From contig NC_049984.1 of the NCBI RefSeq assembly GCF_000003815.2, forward strand, positions 21,794,585-21,858,584: 64,000 bases of DNA. The letters are read 5' to 3'. The notes below the pieces were generated by a model. That model did not search any database. It saw only the letters and a list, made by a program, of their open reading frames with translations, and had not been told where the DNA came from. Positions 1-9,362 of this stretch are shown here, in pieces (within the stretch, counting starts at the first letter, position 1; every line of letters starts with the position of its first letter). Source of the stretch: Branchiostoma floridae (taxonomy: Eukaryota; Chordata; Leptocardii; Amphioxiformes; Branchiostomatidae). Made by a program: the position numbers and the translations under genes.

Positions 1-730
1 TACTTGAAACAGAAAGAAGCTGCTCAAAAAATGTGGACATGAACAATCCTCCTCCCGTTAACTTTAATTCTTATCTCTTTCTTTACTACATGCAAAAAGG
101 TAAATGTACATACCCTGTCTCTCCTGCTCGTCAACTTCTTTTTCGCCTTCGTCATCTCTGCCTCCCCCGCCTCCTCCTGCTTGCTCTGGGCCCTCAGGTT
201 TTCGTAGCATCGGTTGCATGCTTCTGATTTGTGGAAAGAAGGAAAGTGATTTGTATAATGTGCCTGTTTTGAGGCAACAAATGTCAACTTCAATGTTGGA
301 CATGTCCACTAGCCCGAGTAAGCAAAAGTACTGATCAGGCTATTGCATGTCCTTACCCCACTAGTACTTGGGCAATTTAGGTTCTTCGTGACGACATGAG
401 TGACATTTTGATATACTGTCATCGTTACTTTTCACAGTCCTTGCATCAAATCATGCATTGGTCAAACCAAAAAAAAAGTCTATGGAAAGGAATCAATTTC
501 TGGAAGTGGGAGTAATATCTTTTCAACTTTGGGCAAAAGAACCTTAGTTAAGGCACGTTTTTTTTTATATGGGCAAGCCAACTCCACATGAGAGGAATTA
601 ACAGAAATGGTGCAAATATCTTTTATCACAAGCTACCACCTTCCTTCCGAAGCAATAATGGGTAACCTGTCTGAAAATAAGTTTTAGCAATCATGGAAAC
701 TGAAAACATTTCGACTTACTCCTCAAGAGA
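1..730. other. Non-coding flank downstream of the minus-strand gene
   Basis: I see no convincing exon here. About 105-200 is strongly pyrimidine-rich, which opens several frames by composition alone. The stretch lies 3' of the stop codon of the minus-strand gene at 731-5255 and would hold its 3' UTR, whose end I cannot place. Confidence 0.5.
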
Positions 731-3700
731 CTAAGAGGGCCCCACTTCTCCTCCCAGTCTTCTTCCCCGATCCTTGAGGCACTGCACCAGCTGGGCAGTC
801 ACGGCCTCATTGTGCGCCGAAGCAAACCTGTCAAGAAAACAAATAGTTATATAGTTCGTTTAGGTAAAGGTACAGGTACACAGATATTATGGTTCGGAAA
901 TTTACCTTAACAAGTTTAAGGTATGGTACAGGTATACAGCCATATACATATACATTACACACATAAATCTTCCAGGGCCATATGCCTAAAATGTATTCCA
1001 CTGAGCTTGGGCCATTTTGGCAAAGGCAACAGCTCAATACTAAGTGTGGAGGGACATGAAGTCCATTCCCTTCACGCTTTCTACACCAAGTGGCATAAAA
1101 GATAAAGAGCCAACAATACATGGGTACAAATCCGGAGTCAAATACTAACCTCTCAGAAGCCTTATATTCAAGCTCTCCCAATTTTCTGTGAATGTTCCTC
1201 ACCTGGGCCTATATAAAACAAGACAATATGGATAAGCAACTGTGTAGTACAATTCAAGTTGAAACTATTATATGCAACAGCTAGCTTAACTTGACTATTG
1301 TCAATAATTGTGATTCCTTGTAACTGCGGTCCCGTTATATATTGGTTAATGCATGATGTATACAAATTAGACATGCAACATTAAAGAAAATGCACTGATC
1401 TTGAAAATCACATTGTGTGAATCTGTATTTGAAATCAAACTCTACTACTTTTGTAACAGATATTTTGGTTAACTTTAAGTGTTTTAACTGCTATCTTTAA
1501 CTCTATAGCTAGCTTACATGTCTATCTCTCAACATTTCTATAAGGAATAACATAGACATACTGAAAGTCCTGCTGGCAGTTTGCCTGTGTGTGCCCTGGA
1601 GGTGGCTGTTTGTCGGTTTGCCTCCATCATGGCGTCAGCAAGCTTGTCAGATTTTTCTGCCATGCTGTTGACAACCCTGTGAGCTGCTAGCGTTTTCCTT
1701 CACCCATTTCAGACTTTGTAGTTGGTCTGACTCGGTCTGCCTAAGGCGCTTTGCTCCTCGAATATTTTTACAAGTTGCCTGGTCTCATACGAAAACCTAC
1801 AGATAACAGATGACAGAAATCCTCATCAATATGATTCAATGATAAACAAAACATAAAGGTGCACCATCGTATTCCCAAGACACATATATGTATATATCTA
1901 AAGGCAGATGCACAAAACTGTTTGCTTCTATGTCCATGGATATGTATACATATGTGCAGTTACACAGGGAAATACAGTCATTCATATGACTTGAAGAAAA
2001 CGGTTCACACCTGATGTGGAACACCATCCACAACTCTTGTCTTCGGCAAACTGCAGTAGAATCCGAATGTTATCTGAAGTATTTGCTTCATCCAGATCCA
2101 AAACTTCTATGGGCGTGTATGACGACTTCTTCACAGCAGGGTTGGTCTGTCTGGTGTTGTTGCAAAACTTGTGGAATGCCGGAAACTTCGCCACCAGAAC
2201 CTGCAAAAAGTCCTTGTGATGGATCTGTCCTTCTGGGCCTGGACGTCATCTTCGCTAGGAAGAATGTCTTTCCGTACGCACGTAAGTACTTGTAAATCTG
2301 AAGAATACTAAGAGTATTATGACACCGCTAAACAAGTTGGTGGCCCCTCCGAGCAGGATTACCAACAGCACGCGGCTGATCCTTTCATCTGGGTCCATTT
2401 CTGCTGGTACATACTGGTGGAAGTACTTGAGCACATCTGTCGTTTCACTGCTCAAGTTCTCATTTTTGAACTGGAGTCGCAGCCAAACCTGTAGGGGAAA
2501 GAGAATGACTGAAATTAAATAATAGGATGTATATTCTGGATTCTCCTGTCGATTTGGAGGCAGACAGGCATTTGCAACCTGTTTGCCTGACCTGCACATG
2601 AATTTTTATAGTGAAGGATGGGGTGTGCAATTCCTTCTCCACCCTCTCGTCTACTGGAGCACTAAGTCTCACAGGGACAAAACTGTATGACACGTGTGAG
2701 ACGGCTCCAGCAGATGCAGGTTTGTTATTACACAGGATGTATATTACACAGTGGATATTTAACAAGGTTTCGATTTTGAATTAAAAACGTTGTGCAAATT
2801 CACTTCCTAGAATTTTACGCACCTGCTCGGACTGTGTACTGTGCTCGAACTGGTGGGGAATGTGCCACACAGCAACACACTGAAGCACTTGGAATGCTGG
2901 TATGACCCTCGCAACGTGCACAATGTAGGCCTTGCGTAGTTGAATCTTCGGTAGGCAGTAAGTCCTGCAAGTTGAATTCCCGCAGTGTTTTTTTGTGGTT
3001 TATCATTTGTCAGATTTACTGACGCTCTATCAAGGTTAGCATGCTGATGGATCCAGTGTATAGAAGTGTTTGTATTGTCAAATCCTTGGTGCTTGAAAGT
3101 CACGCAACATCTGCTTGACAATACCCTCCGTCACAGATTGATTACAACAAATCTGAAACAAGCTTACCATTTATGCTTACGACAAACTCGTCATAGGACT
3201 GACGTGCGGCCGCAGCGTGAAGTGGTTGGTCGAACAAACGCTCCCAGAACGCTAGATTCGCCATTCAAAATATATGTTATAAGTATACACACACACGACC
3301 CTGCGCCTACACACACACGACCCTGCACCTACACACACACGACCCTGCGCTTACATACACGACCCTGCGCCTACACACACATGACCCTGCGCTTACACAC
3401 GTCTTACGACGCTCATGCACTGAAAGGGCACTTTTTCCCCTTTTTGCCCTTCGGCTTGCCAAGGAGCTTTTGGCCTTGCTGTCCTCGCCTATATCTTGAC
3501 ATGCAGCGAGCAGCCTTCTGAATGGAATCTGTGAGAGAAATGCAGATTGATATACACACATGCTTGGATCATGTTTTTGAACATGTAGTCCTATTGAAAA
3601 GATTTAGTGTACAAAAATGAATTTGATCAAATGCACTAGACTTGCCTTTTATTTTCGGCTATTTGACTAAAAAATAATTACGGCTCTTAGTGGGAAATGT

Positions 3701-5255
3701 TGGCGCGTAAAGTTGACATGGGCACACTAAATCCGCTGTGTTTTTGGCACACTTTAAGACAGATTAGCCAAAGAGGCTTAACTAAGTTTTAAAAGACTTA
3801 TTTTGAAGATGAGCCTGGTGCCATCATATAGATGCTGACCACATTTTATCACATAACATTACTGGTGGATATTAGGTTTGCGTTAAGAAACACATGTACC
3901 CAAGGAGGTTATATACTTCTTTTAACCTCCTTGATGTGCACATTCTGACAACTTATATATAATATTGCAAGTACCAGATACAAGTATTTTGAAAGCTGCT
4001 ATACTTGAAGGGCAAAGGTTAGATATTGCAGTCACAGATGTATGCTCACCTGAAGACTGTCAAACAGGGTAGTTGGGCGCTGCTGCTCAAGCTCTGTGTT
4101 GGCCTTCATAATGACCTGGTCGACCAGCCTGGCATTGTGGGACCTTCTGATATGAAGGGGTATGGCCTCAATCGCCCCCTCCATTTCCTCCCTGGAGTAG
4201 TCTCCAACACTGTAGCCACTTAGCTTTACTTTCTCATCAAGGATGTCTGTGAGTTGCTAATGAAAAGAACAGTGTGGTAATGTCAGATGATCAAAGCACA
4301 CTACTAATACTAAAGATGTTATGTTGTAGTTAGCAACCATTGGCCTGATTTGTAAGGCAACATGTACATGAAGCCATGAAATGGCACTTATTTCTAGGTT
4401 TATGTAGATGTGCGTGTGTGTAAGCGCGGGGTCGTGTGTGTGTGTGTAAGCGCAGGATCGTGTGTGTGTGTGTAAGCGCAGGGTCGTGCCTGTATGTAAG
4501 CGCAGGGTCATGCGTGTGTGTAGGCGCAGGGTCGTGTGTGTAGGCCCAGGGTCGTGTGTGTGTAAGCGCAGGGTCGTGCGTGTATGTAAGCGCAGGATCG
4601 TGTGTGTGTGTGTAAGCGCAGGGTCGTGCCTGTATGTAAGCGCAGGGTCGTGCCTGTATGTAAGGAAGGGTCGTGTGTGTGTGTAAGCGCAGGGTCGTGT
4701 ATGTGTAAGCGCAGGGTCGTGCCTGTATGTAAGCGCAGGGTCATGCGTGTGTGTAAGCGCAGGGTCGTGTGTGTGTAAGCGCAGGGTCCTATGTGTGTGT
4801 TTGCTGGATGTAAAATGCCTCATTATTGTATGTATGTAATATTACAACATTTGGCCCTCGGTACTCACCACCCACTGTTGCTTATCTTCGGACCCGAAAA
4901 TTGTATGCCAGTTTTCAAAGATCCCTACAGGCAAATTCAAGAAATGTGTCTTTCAACTGTGCCTCTTACTTAATGTTTAGTTGGTGATTGATTTAAATGA
5001 AATGCAATGTATCTTAGAAGCCTTCTGAGTATCGACCTGAAAACTGGTTAAACATAGCAGTGATATGGTTAGGCTGAATTCCTGGTAGGTAAACTTGCTT
5101 CTTAGAAAAAAGCGGTATAAGGCACACCAATTAAGTGCTGCTACGTGCACAACACTAAAGATGAGGACTGCATATTTACAGCCGATGTTGGCATCCTGGA
5201 AGACGTGGTGCTCAATAAAAACCATGGCTGGTGCGATGCTGGTGGGGTGGGGCTG
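731..5255 (-). CDS. Unrecognised multi-exon gene, eleven 3' exons
   Basis: Exons on the minus strand, in order: 5255-5180, 4924-4869, 4256-4050, 3528-3408, 3251-3181, 2964-2823, 2704-2592, 2488-2326, 2238-2011, 1683-1562, 1202-1150 and 827-731. The first is less certain, so I count eleven as firm. Each has an AG before it and a GT after it, and the codon phase carried out of each exon matches the phase needed by the next, down to a TAG stop at 733-731. Chance would not give this agreement over so many junctions. The protein opens with an aromatic motif (IFENWHTIFG) and a helical block (VGDYSREEMEGAIEAI), then a basic stretch (ASRRAKRGKSAL), a Cys-rich exon (HCARCEGH...CCCVAH) that could bind zinc, and a C-terminal helical exon. 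I do not recognise the family. The Cys-rich pattern alone does not define a domain. Upstream exons near 5.3-6 kb may belong to it, but their phases do not join cleanly. An open stretch at 1684-1796 with two in-frame TGAs is left as intron. Confidence 0.75.
3291..3400. repeat. Minisatellite in intron, unit about 22-26 bp
   Basis: Imperfect tandem copies of an ACACACGACCCTGCGC-type unit lie within the intron just 3' of the minus-strand exon 3528-3408. Read on the gene's sense strand each unit contains GTAAGCG, which resembles a 5' splice site. The same unit recurs in the opposite orientation at 4405-4795. Confidence 0.85.
4405..4795. repeat. Minisatellite, inverted relative to the 3291-3400 array
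   Basis: About 16 imperfect copies of a GTAAGCGCAGGGTCGTG-type unit of 20-30 bp, with TG-rich spacers of varying length. It is the reverse complement of the array at 3291-3400. It sits in the intron between exons 4924-4869 and 4256-4050, so the two arrays flank two exons of the minus-strand gene. Long open frames across it on both strands come from the repeat and are not genes. Confidence 0.9.
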
Positions 5256-5316
5256 CTGGAAGCAGTGAAGTGTCCCAATGAGGGACACAAACCCATCCAC
5301 CACCGCACAATAGCAC

Positions 5317-5640
5317 AGTGAACAGAGTTTTCCAATACTGTAAGAATGGCAGAGTCAACTGAGTTTACCAATACTGTAAGAATGGGCACAGTGAACAGAG
5401 TTTACCTATACTGTAACAATGGCACAATGAACAGAGTTTACCAATGATGTAACAATGGCAGAGTGAACAGAGTTTACCTATACTGTAACAATGGCACAAT
5501 GAACAGAGTTTACCAATGATGTAACAATGGCAGAGTGAACAGAGTTTACCTATACTGTAACAATGGCACAGTGAACAGAGTTTACCAATACTGTAAGAAT
5601 GGCACAATGAACCAATGCTGTAACAATGGCACAGTGAACA
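5317..5640. repeat. 36-bp minisatellite, about nine copies
   Basis: The unit is AGTGAACAGAGTTTACC followed by a variable AATACTGTAAGAATGGCAC-type half. Most copies are exactly 36 bp; the last is shortened. Because 36 is divisible by three, the array produces open frames (repeats of GKLCSLCHCY on the minus strand) that I treat as artefact. On the minus strand every unit contains TTCTTACAG or a near variant, resembling a 3' splice site, and the array abuts a probable exon of the minus-strand gene. Confidence 0.9.
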
Positions 5641-5825
5641 AAACTAGTCGTAGACAGGGAAACTCTGCACAGTGGATCACATTATCTTGGTTGTTATGTT
5701 ATGAAGGATATGTGTGGTTCAATCTGTTGTCAAATGAGTTATACATAAGGTGCTTGATGTTGCACTATTAAGTTACCTTTCCTCATGATGTTGAAGTGGG
5801 CAGTTGGCAGTCATTAGGAACCCAC

Positions 5826-5974
5826 ACCTGGCAGCCTCAAATCCTCTTGACAGAGTGTAAAAATCCCATAGAAGTCAATAGCTGACTCCTTGTGGGATTC
5901 TAGGGACTGGGTGTCATCGAGGTAGCACCCCAGTGTGGTGCGGCTGGCCAGGGAAATCATTGCTGTAGCGCATT
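5826..5974 (-). CDS. Probable coding exon, unrecognised
   Basis: On the minus strand this reads as a plausible protein segment (MISLASRTTLGCYLDD, ending LCQEDLRLP) and finishes at a GT. It continues in the same frame as the coding block immediately upstream (6300-5979), separated from it by a single TAA at 5981-5979. Either an intron acceptor lies just after that TAA (AACAAG) or the TAA is a nonsense change in a longer exon. I cannot decide. Its 3' phase does not join cleanly to 5255-5180, so an intervening exon near 5.3 kb (a frame containing VVDGFVSLIGTLHCF) is likely. Confidence 0.45.
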
Positions 5975-5978
5975 CTTG

Positions 5979-6300
5979 TTACAGCTGATCAGCTTTATCA
6001 GGACTTTCTGCCACAGAGAGTCCACTCCTTCCTTTCAGCAGCTCGCTTCTTGACACACTGATATGTTCTGATAGCAGGACCCACAGCTGCATTTGTACGT
6101 TCAGCTCAGCTGAAGTCAAGGAGTTGATCTTTTTCTTATCATTCACCAACTTCCCATCTCCTAGAGCCTCTTTCATGGCTTGCAGTACCGCAGCTTTCTT
6201 TGCCTTGTTCTGTCTACGCTTCTGAATCTTATGTTTCCTTAATGGTTCACGTGCTTGAAACTGTTCTGCAAGCTGCTGATCCTTTGTTAGACGGGGTTTT
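5979..6300 (-). CDS. 3' coding block of a repetitive multi-domain gene family
   Basis: A highly charged Lys/Arg/Gln-rich helix (HKIQKRRQNKAKKAAVLQAM) is followed by a segment containing LTSAELNVQMQLWVLL, ending in TAA at 5981-5979. From memory of family architecture, this looks like the C-terminal tail of the large invertebrate family whose middle part is at 7897-7450 and, as a broken copy, at 16497-17826. That link is inference. The 5' border is not resolved. The 1.1 kb between this block and 7450 includes a LINE 3' end. Confidence 0.45.
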
Positions 6301-7249
6301 GCAGCATGTCACAAGCCCGCATCCTTAGATTTTTGGCCTCTTGAACACTTATCCCCTCTATGAAAGATCTTTAGGCCAGAACTCGGGCGGTCTTCGAACC
6401 TTCGAAAATGGTAGCACGTGTCACCTAACTGCAATTTATTAGTCATTCGAAAATGTCCAACAGGAGAATATTCTCTGACCTGTTCGTTGTTCTGCCATTT
6501 TGACGCAAGTTTCCTCCGCGGACGAGGTTCGCCTCTGTTTATAGTTTCTGGTTTACTAGGTTTTGCCCAGAAATCTTTGAATTTATGATATTATTTGAAG
6601 CCCTGGCCATTATGAGGGCAAAAAGCGATACAATCTGTTACAGAAATAGTGTTTTCATCCAGTAAGGATGTTGAATAAAACTACCTTTGTCCGCAAGCTG
6701 TGTGTGACAAGTTTGGCCCCAGTCCCTTGGATACCCCTTTGTCACTGTTTAAAAACTTTCTGGCAATGGCTTTAGTAGCCGTAATCTTTGAAAGACAAAA
6801 AGTTACATCATGTACAATACATTATTGCCATATCGGTATACATTTTCCTGTTACCACATTTCTATTCATATGCATCTAGCAATAGCAATCGGACACCAGC
6901 ATCAAAGCTATTGATTATCTGTGTTTGATCTGCATTGTAGTATTGAATGCTTTACAGTGATCATTGTACTTTTTATTTCTTCTCGAAAAGGGAGAGTGGT
7001 AAAAGGAAACCCAACAACCAAGGAATCAGAGTGGCATTCTTTATCTGCCTTAGATAGAACTTACCATGCCAGGTGTCATTCGAGTTTGTAGTTCTTGAAC
7101 CATAAGGGTAAGGGGACCACTCACGGATCATCTTGTTGATGGTTCTGTTCCTGTCGTGAGCGTGGTCTGTTACTTTTACTCCTGATAAAAGCAACAGAGG
7201 GCACAAGTAAGTTATGACAACATGGAAATAAAGACTCGAAATGTGTGAA

Positions 7250-7450
7250 TTTTTCTTACTGTTATGTTTTATGGCGAACACAAGGCTTATGCTTCAGCCT
7301 TGTAATACTGCTTGTTGATGTGCGCAGGCTATTTTTGAAGGAGCTGATGAGGTTGGCTGTATGGGTACTGCTGGGGAGAGAGTTCCAGAGGGAAATTGCT
7401 CTGCTGACGACCCCGTTGTCACCAGAAACAATTGTGAATTGAAACTGAAA
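7250..7450 (-). mobile_element. LINE 3' end fragment (C-terminal ORF2 tail)
   Basis: On the minus strand the frame contains AISLWNSLPSS followed by SSFKNSL, the typical C-terminal signature of non-LTR retrotransposon ORF2 proteins (WNSLP...SFK..L). It is fused in frame to the upstream exon at about 7450, so the 210-residue open frame at 7262-7894 is a chimera of host exon and LINE remnant. The insertion is 5'-truncated. I see no clear tail repeat or target duplication. Confidence 0.6.
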
Positions 7451-7897
7451 CGTTTTATTTTGCTTAGTCATGAGGACACTAGAATGGTGAAGTAAGCGTG
7501 CATTTGGCTTCTGCCGTATAGACCAATCAAAGTCCCCAAAGTCGTTCTCACCAATCAGATTCGACTCCCAGGTTTGTTTTGTTTGGAGCCGCAGTTCTTC
7601 AGATGACGCAGTGCCATGCTTGCCACCTTCCAAGAAGTAAGGCAGTTGTTTTCTGGTTACTAATAAGCTGCTAGCACAGATTACTTCTAACACTTCATGT
7701 GTTAGAGTGTTGATTTCATCTGTGCTGGAATAAAGAGCATCGAATGTGGGTGATTGTGTGGGGAAGTCAGCGAAGAGGTTACTTCCATCCTGCTGGAGCA
7801 GCTGGCTGACATTGTCCACCCATGCCTTCAGGTTCTGGTGCTGGATTTGGATGTGCTTGTGCATATCAAGGTGAAACTGTTCATGCTGTATCATGTC
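7450..7897 (-). CDS. Exon of the transposase-like multi-domain family
   Basis: It starts after CTAG at 7901-7898 and reads through LLQQDGSNLFADFP, LEVICASSLLVT and FLEGGKHG, ending near a motif of the type GENDFGDFDW. A paralogous broken copy on the plus strand at 17490-17826 shares the first three motifs almost exactly, so this is a repeated family. The parallel copy lies downstream of a region with LHTDGTSRDG, which resembles the first acidic site of an RNase-H-fold transposase. I therefore read the family as transposon-derived, but I cannot name it. The C-terminal end here is replaced by a LINE fragment. Confidence 0.55.
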
Positions 7898-7989
7898 CTA
7901 GACATGGCCAGATAGAAGACAAGTTAAAAGAAACAGTTGTATGTTTACAACGCAAAGTCTTAAGACTTTTTTCTGAAATGCTTCTTCAG

Positions 7990-8122
7990 GTTCTGAACCC
8001 CAATCTTTCCTCCCCAATGTCCTGAAAGGGGAAAGGGAAGTCGACTTCTAACACGCACCGCGGGTTGTTACACTCCATCTGCAGTTTCACAGGAGTGATG
8101 TACACCCCAAAACCACGATAGT
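7990..8122 (-). CDS. Small Cys-containing exon, unrecognised
   Basis: It follows CTTCCAG on the minus strand and reads YRGFGVYITPVKLQMEC then NNPRC. A second acceptor-like CCTTTTCAG... context (TTTCCCCTTTCAG) occurs inside it and opens another frame with GGKIGVQNLKKHF. The C-x4-C and the later His could form a zinc site, but this is speculative. It lies between exons 8334-8171 and 7897-7450 of the same strand. Confidence 0.35.
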
Positions 8123-8170
8123 CTGGAAGGAGACCAGGTTTCTAGGATTTATTCGTACGTTGGATCTTAC

Positions 8171-8334
8171 CCACGTTATGTCCTTTGAATGCGACAGCCA
8201 CCAGCTGGCGGGCCTTGAGGGTCATGGGGGTACAGTAAGTTCCATTTGTGCACCACGTCTTCGGCCACCAAAGCCCGCTTGCGCAACATCTCCACGTCAG
8301 CCTTCAGCTGCTGTAGACTTCCCACCGGTGATTC
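8171..8334 (-). CDS. Coiled-coil exon, possibly frameshifted
   Basis: It is preceded by AATGTAG and followed by a strong donor GTAAGA. The first half reads as a helical segment (LQQLKADVEMLRKRALVAED) and the second half, in another frame, reads GTYCTPMTLKARQLVAVAF. Both halves look genuine, so a one-base frameshift near the CCCCC run at about 8230 (mutation or assembly error) is likely. I do not recognise a family. Confidence 0.4.
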
Positions 8335-8517
8335 CTACATTTGAAATAATTGCAGGCAGTATTGTACAAGAGACAAATGCCCAATAATTGTTGGGAACAC
8401 ATCCGTCCCTTTTACCTTCAGATTTAAATGCTTATATGTTGTGGCAAACACTCAGAATTTTCCCTAACTTGAAGGTTATGCCAGTCCCTAAAATGCTATC
8501 AATTGGAGATCAATTGG

Positions 8518-9362
8518 TCAGAAATTTGAAATTACATTGAGTTGCCGTTCATTGTATAATACATAGACACATGACTTGGGGGGTTGAATCATGCCTTGAT
8601 AGAGTCTATCTTCAGAATCAGATTCCTGGATTTTCATGAAAGACGTGGCACGGAAAATTGGATCTAGCTCCAAACCCTTACTTTTTCTGATTAAGTATGA
8701 TAGTTGTTTGGTGCCCTGTGGAAGTTCGCATTGTGTGGTTACACCTGTACTAGCTCCGCTTGTGGACACTATGTTGATAGTGCGTCTGAAGAAGTTTGCT
8801 GTCGCTTGGACATAAAGATGGTCAGCCCATGGACCATTTTCTGACATGTTCCTTTGATAGTCGTCTAAGCTGATCCCAGGTGTTGTTTTAAATGAGACAA
8901 TTGGTTCACCATTAGCCTGTGAGGATGGGTAATGACAGATATTTCAATTTATGCTTGAAAATTTTATCCATTATAAATCTTAACACTTTTAGTTACACAA
9001 TGTTATAAGAATACATTATATCAGATACTTTTACTTGTAGTGTACTAATAACGGATGCCCCAATGACCCTATAAGCCAAAAGAATTGTAAGAAATTACAA
9101 TTATGTACCGTGTCGGGATGGTCTTTTATGAACAATGTCACTGCTTTCCTGATTTCGTCTTGGGACATCTCTTCCACACCTTCCTGTCGTAAGGCATCTC
9201 GCTTCAGCTGGTGCCTGATTGTCCAGAAGAAACAGTTCCCATCGCCTGGTGTTGGCGAACGAAGCTGCAGTCCAGCTGTTTGGGTCCTCTGCTGTAGGAC
9301 ATCTGCTGTGCTCCCTTCCCTCAGTATGGACTGGGAGAGCTCAGATAGACCCACCTTTCTCC
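8518..9362 (-). CDS. OTU-like cysteine protease domain, two exons
   Basis: Exon one (9362-9109) follows CTTCTAG and ends at a GT; exon two starts at 8916 after CTCACAG. The junction is phase 0 and reads continuously. Exon one holds PGDGNCFF, the Asp-Gly-Asn-Cys active-site motif of OTU deubiquitinases. Exon two holds NMSENGPWADHLYVQATANF and TINIVS, matching the later OTU helix and strand. I do not see the usual C-terminal His-Tyr strand before the stop near 8518, so the last part is diverged, uses another exon, or the domain is inactive. Family knowledge: OTU proteases cleave ubiquitin chains, and such domains also occur in animal transposon-derived genes. It may be the 5' part of the multi-domain gene continuing at 8334. 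Confidence 0.7.

Noticed and set aside
1684-1796. Open stretch reading YETRQLVKIFEEQSALG as part of the neighbouring exon
   Set aside because: Two in-frame TGA codons separate it from the exon, and the phase of the upstream exon fits only the acceptor at 1684. It may be an old exon.
4257-4823. 188-codon minus-strand frame of Thr/His/Leu/Arg repeats
   Set aside because: Pure minisatellite translation within an intron.
5365-5607. Cys-rich repeat protein (GKLCSLCHCY units)
   Set aside because: Translation of the 36-bp minisatellite, whose unit is divisible by three.
5317-5640. CRISPR-like array of 36-bp repeats
   Set aside because: Units are contiguous without spacers and the context is eukaryotic.
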